The notes under the pieces are model-generated. The model had not been told where the DNA came from. It saw only the letters and a program-made list of their open reading frames with translations, and made no database searches. Made by a program: the position numbers and the translations under genes. Shown piece after piece: positions 36,207-48,078 of a stretch of 64,000 bases of DNA (the stretch's first letter is position 1; every line of letters begins with the position of its first letter). Origin of the DNA: Glycine soja (lineage: Eukaryota; Streptophyta; Magnoliopsida; Fabales; Fabaceae); the NCBI RefSeq assembly GCF_004193775.1, contig NC_041011.1:47003167-47067166 (forward strand). The letters run 5' to 3'.

Positions 36207-37796
36207 ACTGATTTTGAGGATGATAAATTTCGTGTAAATAGTTAAATTAGTTTCTGGAATTATATATTAGTTGTTTAACAATGGAAAATACATTTGTCGT
36301 CCCTCAATATGTATTTAATCGTGAAATTAGTCGTTGAATGTGTATTTCATTACTCAAGTTAATCCTCGAATTTGTGAAGTGAAGACTAAATTGAATGAAC
36401 AAGTAAAGAAGACTCAAGGACCTTGAACATTAATTTGACAATTAATTTAATTCTGTTAAACTGTTCAACATTTTTAGCAATTAAGATCTTATAAGCATTT
36501 GGTATATTGTTTTTCTGTAGGTTCAAGCGAAGAAACAAACCTATAACTCGTTTGAAGATTTGCTTGCCAATTCTGAAAAGCCTGTGTTGGTTGACTTCTA
36601 TGCAACCTGGTAAGTTCCTCCCTCTCTGTTTTGTCTTTCCTCCGTATCTGCGTGTTGTGTGTTATGCTAGGTTTTGTTAACTGATGTTTTTTGAGGTTGA
36701 AGTTGTTTTGTTAACTAGTTATATCATATAACACCTAATGAGGAACCGAAGACCTGGTTTACAGGTGTGGTCCTTGTCAATTCATGGTTCCCATACTCAA
36801 TGAAGTTAGCACTCGGCTTCAGGATAAGATACAGGTGGTGAAGATTGATACTGAGAAGTATCCAACCATTGCTGACAAATACAGAATTGAGGCGTTGCCG
36901 ACTTTCATCATGTTTAAGGATGGAGATCCTTATGATCGCTTTGTAAGTTAGATCATACTTTTTTTTTTTCATTTGAATTATGCTTTCCTTGCACCTGGTG
37001 GTAAACTGTGTCTCAGCACTTTATATATATAATGTATGGAAGCTTCATCTTCTGCTTGTGCAATGAACTCCTATCCTAACACTCACACATGGCCTGAAAT
37101 GGCATGACATTGTATTAACAATGTTGCAATGTTCTGAGATATACTTAACATGGATCTTACAATGCTTAATAGTCTTCTTTAATTTTGTTAGAAATTTGAA
37201 TTTGTAATGTTAAGGATACGAACAATCTTAATACTTGAATTGATTACTTTACCAACTAAAAAGAAGTAGAAATCATTTCTTTATGGGAACTGCCTTAAGT
37301 TAGCTCTACTTGACAACAATTTGTGGAGGGCTTGCATCTAGAGGAATCATCTAGTTCCTAATTTTGATTAAAACTTTGATGTTTGCATCTAGAGGAATCA
37401 TTTATTTATATTCACTTAGGCTTGTTGACTTTGAAAATGAAAATGAGGTTGCCTTGATTATGATGTAAAGAACCTAATTGCTAGTTTGGTACATCCGTTC
37501 AAGGATGTTTAAATAGAGACTTCTGCCTGCAGTCAATATAGCATGAGAATCTTGTAGACAGATTTTCTTGGGCTGAATCTGTTATTTACTTGTGAAGTTT
37601 TGTTGTGAAGCTATTTAGATGTTTGTTTATTTGACAAAACAAAACAAGGATGTTGACTGCTATCTTCATATTCTTAAGAATCATCTCCACCTTCTAAGCA
37701 AGAAAAACTTTTGGTCTTGATGACTTCCAGGAGGGAGCATTGACTGCAGATCAGCTCATTGAACGCATTGAAGCTGGCCTCAAGGTTAAGCAATAA
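35887..37796 (+). CDS. Chloroplast thioredoxin y (Trx-y)
   Basis: Four exons: 35887-36081, 36521-36609, 36765-36942 and 37731-37796, giving 175 residues. Exon 1 encodes a Ser/Ala/Arg-rich, acid-poor N-terminus of about 65 residues, typical of a stroma-targeting transit peptide. The thioredoxin fold follows, with the redox motif WCGPC at 95-99 split by intron 2 within the Trp codon, preceded by VLVDFYAT and followed by the cis-Pro region EALPTFIMFKDG. The start QAKKQTYNSFEDLL and the active-site context fit the y-type, which in Arabidopsis reduces antioxidant enzymes such as peroxiredoxin Q and methionine sulfoxide reductases in plastids; target specificity here is inferred. The length is slightly above Arabidopsis TRX y2. 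The catalytic and structural residues look intact. Confidence 0.93.
36168..36205. repeat. (TTA)n microsatellite
   Basis: About twelve perfect TTA/TAT units inside intron 1 of the thioredoxin y gene. Confidence 0.95.
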
Positions 37797-39939
37797 CCCT
37801 AGTAAGTCTTTAGTGTGTTAAAGATGCTCGAGAACATCTTAAAATTTCTTGTATATATCCCAATAATCCCTCCCTGTAAATTCCTTATTGTTTTTACCTT
37901 TTTCAGCTATAATGAAGACACAGAAGCTTGTCTATTGGAATGTTCGATCACATACATGATATGATTGACTGGAATCACTTGTTGTTTCAACATCATTCAG
38001 ACATTTTTTGAAGAGATTAATGTATCTCAAAATGCATAGATTCAGCCCTAAAATATTTGTTGTTTACTTATTAGCAGTGGCATTTTTTTTTTAAAGAAAT
38101 CACGACTAAACCTAGTTGTGTTTGTGAGTTCCTTGAACGAGCTAATTCTTGTCTCTTCTTTTGACTCGTTCCACTTTATCTATTTTCATTTTCTGAGGTT
38201 TAGAAGCACTGCAAGTATACAGAGATCAGTTGGTTATTGTTTGCTATGCACTGATTGAATTGCATGGGAAATGATTTAACATTAGTAACAAAAAAAATTC
38301 TCCCGTTGTGACTCTATAGTAAAAAAAAAAGTATTTTTTTCTTTTTATCCATATGAATTGAACATGGTGGATATTAGAGGTTTTATAACATTTACACATT
38401 TTATTCAATTAATTGAGTTATATCTCTTTGATAAAAAAAAAATATTATATCTTAAAATTAATTTAGATACACATCTTAATTATATTTAATGATTTTAAAA
38501 TAACTTTATTTAACTTTTACCCATGCAAAAAGTTTGTTGACAATGTTGTAACATGAAAGGTTGTTACATCAAATGATCCATTATGTATGTTTGGATGAGT
38601 GTTATTAAAATTATTTTTAAATGAAATTAATTTTGTAAAATTGATGTTAGTGAAAATTTATTTTAAAATAATGTGATTTGATTAAATGTTTTTTATTATA
38701 AAAACAAGTTAAAACTAAAACTTAATATAAATTTTTTATCCAATGCAAAATTTTTATCTTGTTACATATCCATAAAAGTTATTATAAATTATTCTAACTC
38801 GTTAATTAGTTATTCAATTTTTTTTTTCAATATAAAATCAAACATGTGAAATGTTATTCAAAATCAATTTTAAACTTAAAATTAAATTTTTTTCGCGTGA
38901 ATTAAATATACACTTAATGCGTGTTGTATTAGTATTGTTTTGTGCGAGTCAAGGTTAGAAGCTTGTGCAACACATGCACCTTCCAGGGTCAGTTTTGCAC
39001 CTCGATGTGTTTGTTGACTTTGGAGTGCACAAAATGAACAGTCAAACTAAACTTGCAAGGTATAAATATGTGGATTTTTTTTTTTACGTTAAAGAATAAT
39101 ATAAATTAAAGGTGGGAAAAATTGAAAATCATTAATTGTTGCTTCATTATAAATGTGGAAACTTAATTTATTTTTTAATGTCGGCCAATTCAAATATTTG
39201 AATGATAAAAAGGCTTAATAATAATTACATAATAATATAGTATATTAAAATATATTATTTTCTCAAATATAATAATATAAATTATTGGAGGATTAAATTC
39301 ATAAATAAATTTAAAAAAAATTAAAATCAAAATTAAAAATAACTAAAAAGATTAAAATATAATTTTACCTCAATTTTACATGATGTGATTTGTTTGTAAT
39401 ATACATTGCCGATCACACATCGCACGTTAGACAGACTATAAGTTTAATAAGTTTAAATATTCTTTTAATCCTTACAATTTAAATTTTTAAAATTTTTCGT
39501 GCATATAAAATTATTGTTTTACTTTTAGTCTTTATAAATTTATTTTAAATTATTTTTAATCTTTAAAACACTTATAATAATTTTTTTAATATAATCTTAA
39601 ACTGCATATTATTTGAGCTTATAAACATTTTCACATAAGAAATATTTCACTCAAGCATTATGCTTCTAAGATAGGCCTTGGGTAGTAATCATACAATAAC
39701 CTTGCTCGAGATTACTAGATTAGGGCATATTTAATGGAAATCAACATGGTCTCCAACACAAATTGGACCAAAAAGACATAGGATTAATAAGTAAAATAAA
39801 TAAGATCAACCAACCCAATCAAAATCAACGTTCGAATGCAACAAAATCCAAATCCGTTCTCAATAAAATTTTGTCGACTTTAACAAAACAAAAATATATC
39901 TCCTTCAAAAAACGGGAAAAAAAGAAAGGAAGTGAGAGC
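37797..39939. other. Intergenic between thioredoxin y and RPS18 (convergent genes)
   Basis: The plus-strand thioredoxin and minus-strand RPS18 genes face each other. The first 250 bp probably hold the thioredoxin 3' untranslated region. 'Gtttggatgagtg' near 38590 resembles the end of a small TIR element, but no matching end was secured. The rest is AT-rich with no gene seen; the final 100 bp should include the RPS18 3' untranslated region. Confidence 0.45.
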
Positions 39940-41490
<1,551 letters not shown>

Positions 41491-41572
41491 TTTCTGACGA
41501 GGAAGTGTTGTTGTTGGAGGGTTACGCCGCCGACGATGCTGTTGTAGCTGGCTGATTGAGGATCTGAAACTC

Positions 41573-41604
41573 TAATATAGTGTGCTGCGACTGCGCTAGG
41601 GTTT
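41573..41604 (-). promoter_or_regulatory. RPS18 promoter: telo-box and TATA-like motif
   Basis: AAACCCTAG (minus strand, 41604-41596) lies about 110 bp upstream of the RPS18 start codon. A TATATTA sequence (41579-41573) lies between the two. Telo-boxes are a well-known promoter element of plant ribosomal protein genes. The positions are plausible; function is inferred. Confidence 0.6.
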
Positions 41605-44600
41605 TGTTGTGTGCGCCACTGAGAACGACGTCGTTTAAGTTAGGGAATTTTTGGGCTTGGTCTGCTCCGTTGGCCCATTTCTGACCTGGTTTTGGGCTTT
41701 CTTTTCTTCTTTCTTAAAAAAAATAAGACAAATTTAATTTTGTTCCATTATTTTTTAAAATTTAAAATTTTGATTTCTTTAATTTTTATTTTAAATTTTC
41801 ATTATTAATTTAAAAAAATCCAAAATTTTAATTCTCATAATTAAATTAAATTCTGTTTAATTTTTTTCTAAATTAATCCTAAAAACAGCTAAATAATTAA
41901 AAAAAATTGTGACATGACTAATAAAAATACATATGTTAGTCCATGTTAATCAAATACTTAGATTAATATTTGAAATTAATGAAAGATACTAAAATTATAA
42001 CTTTTTTGTGGTTAAATTCCATATTTAGTCTCCTTGACTTTTCAATTTTACATTTTGATCCCTCTCATATTTTATTGTAACATTTGATTCATTGGTTTTC
42101 AGATTTTGTGATTTTGATTCTTCAATTAATTTCAAAGCATTGAAGGTTAAGTGATTATTCTTGACCGTCAATTAAATGATATGATATATTTAATATGAGT
42201 TTATTAGAAATATAAATATGATTATTGTTTAATTAAATCAAGTGAAAAAAAATAAAAAAAGGGATGGTCGAGGCCCCTTTCCACTTCCCCCATAAGGGTT
42301 CCATCGTGGTAAATTGAACTGCATAACTTTCCTCTTGGTCTTCTACGACAGTTGCATCCCAAAACTGAGTGGAACCTGCAATCACATTTCTTAAAACCAG
42401 ATCAATACGATGTAATAATAAAAGGAGCTAGTTGAGATCTGGATTTCGAGGATGTGTGCTGTTGGTGTCCCATGTCACCATTGTTTCTTTGACAAATGCC
42501 AAGCTAGATTTCATGTGCTCTTTTTTCTTGTTGGGATTTTATTTATAGACAAACTTTATTTTTTAGAAAAAAAAAAATCTAACTCTGCATAGACAGTTCA
42601 TATTTCTTCATATATAACTACCAGATATATCTGCGTTGGCATAAACCAGTTGAATTTAATTTAAAGTATATATATTTTTAATATTATGAATTATATTATA
42701 TAAATGAAATTAAATCATTTTTATAATAGCTATTGTAAAATTAATATTCAACTTATTTAATTGGTTGATAACATATCAAAATTATATTTATCTTTTTTAT
42801 AATTAATTTTCTCCTGAGAAAGAATATGCTTGAACTCATGGGATGGAATGTCCTAAGTTGCCGACACTAAGCAACAGTTCAGCTAACAACTGCCATTCAA
42901 ATGGGTCCCAATCCAATCACCGCCAATCTTTTTCTTTGTAGTATTATTTTTCAACATAATCATTTTCTCTGACTTTAATGTTACTTTGTATTTTTTTATG
43001 TAAATGTTCTAAAATTAACTTTAATACCACGTATTTCTATTTTTTAATTACTGTAATCAGAATTTTTAGTTTTCAATAAGACTTTGAAGTATTCTTATAA
43101 TTTTGATATTTTTGAGTGGATTGTAAAACTAATATTTGAACCATGATTTCTTAGAATACTGTAATATTAAATGAGGTGGTAAGTACGGAATTCTATCAAA
43201 GTAATTAGAATAAACATAGAAAAAACTCAAAAAGATAATAAGTAACACAAAAAAAGGATTACAAGCTAATGAGATAAGTTAGTATTATCAAATACTTTTA
43301 CTTTCTTGAAAGAAATTTATAAACTAATTAAAAAGAAGAATTAAGTTATTTGAAATGACCTGTCAAATGCACACTGGAATTATTTTAAAATGTAATTAAA
43401 TAAGATATAAGTTAGTTGCAGTATAATTTTATTTAATATTTAACAAAGAGAAATGAGCTAGTAACTTGTCTAAGTTATTTTCTTAAATATAATTTTTTAA
43501 AGAAGGAAATGGCATGTCAATCTAAGGTATAAGAAACATTTAAATTTAAAGAGTAAATAGATGTATTTATACTTATTTTGTCTAAATAGATGAGTAGAGT
43601 CTAGAACTTATGATTTGTTAGATAAAAAATTATGTCTTAGTTCACTTGACTAACTTTTTGAAGTTGCTAATATGTCTAATACAAGAAATTAAAAAAAATA
43701 AAATATTTATTAAAATAACAATAAAATTATATTTAGAATTCTATATATAGGACGAGTATATCACGATTTTTATAAAAACTTTTATTTCTTAATTTTTTGA
43801 TCGGTATACTAAAAAAAATTATTACTAAAATTTTTTAATTGATTAATGATCTCCAAATATTAATATTTATTTAATAATATTTTTTGTATCTCAAACAACA
43901 ATTTATCTACCTTAACATGCCTGGTCGCTGATCCGCTGCTGGACCTGTCTTTCTAGTATCGATTTGTCGTACTCGTACAGTGCCGTTCTTTTCAAAAACA
44001 ACATTATATCATTTTCATTTTAATTTCAATTGTGCAGACACAAAAATGTCACATGGCTACGTGTTCTTCGTTGCAAACATTACAAATAATAATAATAGAA
44101 AAAAAAAGAGAAAGAGAAAAAATGGAAAAGAACAAAGAATTTGAAAATGATCATAGCAATCTTATCGACGAACAAATTACATATCACAAAATTTAGAATA
44201 CGTGTTTATAACATCTTAAGTAATTGTCTGATTTAGATTTTAATAATAAAAAATGCAAATAACTGAAATAATAAAAGATGTATTTAAATTATTTTTAAAA
44301 ATGAGTATTTTATATTACAATTCAAAATATAATTAAGGAAATTTATTTTGATCTTAAATCAAACCACTCTTGTTAACATTATAAACAATATAAAGAAAAC
44401 ACGTGAACGCAAAGATATGATAAAGTTTATAACATACTATAAAAACTGAAACACTATTGAAATTTACGTGTGGATCATATTTAAGAATGTAAAAAAGGGA
44501 GTCATGACATTATCTAATTATCACTTATTTCAATCTTTGTACCAAAATGGACTTGGGGGGAAATTTGGCAAGCAAACCCAATAATTAATAATATTGATGT

Positions 44601-45022
44601 TATAATATATGGAAAAAAATCATATTTTATTATATATTAATTAGAATAGTACGTACTATTTTTTAGGGATAACTTTCTCATTTCTTATCATCTCTTAAAA
44701 TTTGTTAATTACCACATTTTCTTATCAAACGCATTTCTTACTTAATATATATCAATTCAATGTTTAATTCATTCTCTTTCATCTCTTATTCTCAACACCT
44801 AAAATTATACCATACTGTAACTAATTTTAACAAAAGGGTGTGTATATAAAGTATATATGATTCATCCAAAGTTAAACACTAGTAAATACACATTAGGGGA
44901 AAAAAATCATGAAAGCATAGTAGGACCCAGAATTTGCAATCTTCCACAAGATAATTTAATGCCCTACCAAAAAATCAGTAACTTAAGCAGCATGTCTAAC
45001 ATGATCATCGTCACCAACCCTT
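41605..45022. other. Intergenic between RPS18 and ASR (divergent genes)
   Basis: About 3.4 kb, mostly very AT-rich, with no gene recognised. A balanced stretch at about 42265-42480 has no open frame of note. Four ACGTG cores at 44.06-44.47 kb are listed separately. Confidence 0.5.
44059..44470 (+). promoter_or_regulatory. Cluster of ACGTG (ABRE/G-box core) sites upstream of ASR
   Basis: ACGTG occurs at 44059-44063, 44200-44204, 44401-44405 (within CACGTG, 44400-44405) and 44466-44470, all on the plus strand, 680-1090 bp upstream of the ASR start codon. Such cores bind group A/S bZIP factors and mediate ABA responses. Density is above what this AT-rich DNA should give by chance, but distance from the TATA box weakens the case. 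Confidence 0.4.
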
Positions 45023-45030
45023 TATAAATA
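45023..45030 (+). promoter_or_regulatory. TATA box of the ASR gene
   Basis: TATAAATA in the context ccctttataaataggc, 120 bp upstream of the ATG, consistent with a leader of roughly 90 nt. Confidence 0.65.
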
Positions 45031-45149
45031 GGCAACTAGTCCTTCCCCAAATATCACATCCCACCTGCTTAAACCCATTTCCATAATAACTTTTTTCTAC
45101 TTTCTTCTCCATCCATTTTGATTCGTAATTAACTTGATTCACAACCACC

Positions 45150-46506
45150 ATGGCTGAAGAGAAACACCACAAACACCACCTCTTCCACCAGCACAAGGAC
45201 GAGGATAATAAGCCCACAGAAACCGAAACTGGTTACGACAATACATCTTACTCTAAGCCTTCTGATGACTATGACTCTGGTTTCAGCAACCCATCGTATG
45301 AGACTTCTGGCGGTGCCTATGAAACTGGTCACAACAAGACATCATATTCTAGTGATGATCAGCCAGCTTCTGGTGGTGGCTACAAAAAAACAGGTTATTC
45401 TGGTGGCATTGATGAGACTTCTGGTGGCGGTGGATACGGCGGTGGCGGCGGTGTGTACTCTGACACTACCACTGATGGTGGATACACCAGAACAAGTGGT
45501 GGTCGGTATGGTGATGAGGTTGACTATAAGAAGGAGGAGAAGCACCACAAGAGTCTTGAGCACCTTGGTGAGTTAGGTGCTGCAGCTGCTGGTGCTTACG
45601 CCTTGGTAATCTTCTTTACCATTATTATTATTTTGCTTTATAATATATTTTCACTAAGTTAACATAAAAATGATTGTCATTTGTCAATTAATGTATGTAT
45701 GCATGCAGTTAAACTTTTTACACAGACATAACACTTTTAGTTTTATGCTCATGCGGTTCTGAAAATTCGGAAAACTAGCTAAAGGTTTATTACAAGGACA
45801 AAAATTTAAATGCAGTTTTATAAAGTTTGATATTATTTTTCATTTTGATATGTTTTTGAAATATCATAAAATTTTCATTTTAATATGTTTTTTTAAAATA
45901 ATTTTATAACTTTTGTATTCTTAAATAATTTTATGAGTTGAATCAGACAAAGAATTTACGGTTCCTCTCATTTCTAATTTAATTCAAATTTATTGAAAAT
46001 ATATATTTTTTAAAATTATAATATTTAGAATGATTTATGATTAATTGACATTATAAAAATATTTACATATATATGAAATTAAACAACTCATTTAAATATG
46101 TCAAGGGCATGCTAGACTTCTGTGTCTATTTCCCTTTTGATATTCATTGAATAATTAAATTTATTTAAATATTTGTGAATAGAGAGATAAATTTTTTTTA
46201 TTATAATTAAACCAATTATCATCACACATATAAGTGGGTCATTGTCAATTTTCACCGTACATATGTTCGAAAAGCAAACTTAAATAATTGAAATTTTGTT
46301 TGCTGCAATTGGTTTGATAGCATGAGAAGCACAAGGCAGAGAAAGACCCAGAGCATGCTCACAGGCACAAGATAGAAGAGGAGGTTGCAGCAGCAGCTGC
46401 AGTGGGATCTGGTGGGTTTGCTTTTCATGAACATCATGAGAAAAAGGAAGCAAAGGAGCAAGATGAGGAAGCTCATGGAAAGAAGCACCACCATCTCTTT
46501 GGCTGA
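45150..46506 (+). CDS. ASR (abscisic acid-, stress- and ripening-induced) protein
   Basis: Two exons, 45150-45605 and 46321-46506, phase 0, giving 213 residues. The N-terminus [16 protein letters not shown] is the His-rich metal-binding start of ASR proteins. It is followed by a long low-complexity insert (about 20-125) rich in Gly, Ser, Tyr and Thr with repeated YETSGG/GGY-type units. The conserved ABA/WDS domain then runs from about 127 to the end: [20 protein letters not shown], then [20 protein letters not shown] and the Ala-rich helix before [12 protein letters not shown] proteins are disordered, zinc-binding, chaperone- or DNA-binding-like factors induced by ABA and drought. The insert makes it clearly longer than small ASRs (about 110 residues). 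The intron lies inside the ABA/WDS domain. Upstream ACGTG cores agree with ABA control, though not proven. Confidence 0.93.
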
Positions 46507-46559
46507 TGAAGCATAAGCAACCAATTATGAGCATATCCTTCTACTTTAAATTGTCTTGT

Positions 46560-46561
<2 letters not shown>

Positions 46562-46632
<71 letters not shown>
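46562..46632. repeat. (TA)n microsatellite
   Basis: About 35 TA units starting 56 bp after the ASR stop codon, probably within or next to its 3' untranslated region. Confidence 0.95.
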
Positions 46633-46634
<2 letters not shown>

Positions 46635-46759
46635 TTTTGGCTTATATGTGTGTGTGTCTTTAAGTTAATTATATGCCAGTTTATTTTGGGAGAGTATGGT
46701 TTGGAGAATGTTTCCGTGATATATGCTGCTGCTTTATACATGCATATGTATTGTGTTAA

Positions 46760-46762
<3 letters not shown>

Positions 46763-46807
<45 letters not shown>
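46763..46807. repeat. (TA)n microsatellite
   Basis: About 22 TA units, 130 bp past the preceding tract. Confidence 0.95.
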
Positions 46808-46811
<4 letters not shown>

Positions 46812-47074
46812 CTTGATATTTATCTTATCGATCAATAGATTTTTTTTTCCACACATCTTGAATTAGGAGTGTATACATTGAGAAGAAAGAAAAAAAAGAA
46901 AGAATGGTAAAGTAGTGATAATTGTGATGAATAATTTCATAAAACAAAAATAGGAGTTTGTAAAACTTTTTTCTATCTTATTCATCAAGTACACCATGCG
47001 ACATGCGTGCACTTATTTTCGAAACAATTAATCAATTCGTTAAATCTGTTGTTCCTTTAATAGTTTAAGCTGAG

Positions 47075-47076
<2 letters not shown>

Positions 47077-47115
<39 letters not shown>
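47077..47115. repeat. (TA)n microsatellite
   Basis: About 19 TA units in the intergenic DNA downstream of ASR. Confidence 0.95.
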
Positions 47116-47117
<2 letters not shown>

Positions 47118-48032
47118 GTAAATTAAAATTAAAACCGATCATCTAATTAAAATAGCTGGGGAATTAAAATGGACCACACACACGTACCATATGAAATTTT
47201 CTTTCTGTTACAACAAGATGTGCAGTCACTATATTGATTGTGATTTAATTGTTTTATCACAAAACACTATGTCATTTAACATGAATGTTGTCTATTTAGG
47301 TTAAAGCATCTAAAGCTAGAATTCGCTTCAGATTAAGATATATTGTTGTTAATTAAAGGACTAACTAGTCAATAGTAACCGAAATTATTAGGATGTATGC
47401 TGATTTTGCAATATTACGAACGATGGCCATAAAAATTAAATGCATGTAATTCCACTTAAAAATTCACAATCACATATGCACATATCAACGCTACAAAAAT
47501 TAAAAGAGGGTTCAATTAGGGCAAGAAATGGGGTCACAGGATTGAATAGCGTTGACAAAGGTATTAGTTTGTCAGAGTTCGATCAGTTTTGAAGGAAAAG
47601 AAAAGAGGATAATTTTTTATTTATTTTGAGTAAATATTTTCTATTTTTTTCTTAAAACAAACAAACAAACATATAAATAAACGATCGTGTGTGTATATAT
47701 ATATATAAACGAATAAATATATTAAATATAAACTTAATGTCTTAACCTTTTAGCTTTTTACAAATATTGTATCTCTTAATTGAAAAATGTATTGTTTGCT
47801 TTACCTTTGGTTTTCCTTCAAAACCCTACTTATTATTTTGCTTTATCGTTATCCAAATTACCGGTTCTCTTGAATTCTTGGTAATCGACTGGATGTGTCA
47901 TTCATCACTAATCACTCATCAAAATCCCATGTTCCCATTCAGATTCACCTAGACATCAGTTTAAGAAATGCTAATTTGCACGAAATTTCGTGAAGTTTGC
48001 GCGAATCATCGTTTATTCTATCACATAGTAAC

Positions 48033-48038
<6 letters not shown>

Positions 48039-48073
<35 letters not shown>
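48039..48073. repeat. (TA)n microsatellite
   Basis: About 17 TA units, the fourth tract in 1.5 kb downstream of ASR. Confidence 0.95.

Positions 48074-48078
<5 letters not shown>

Noticed and set aside
46506..46763. Plus and minus frames with long YIYIYI runs
   Set aside because: Pure translation of the (TA)n microsatellite next to the ASR stop codon.
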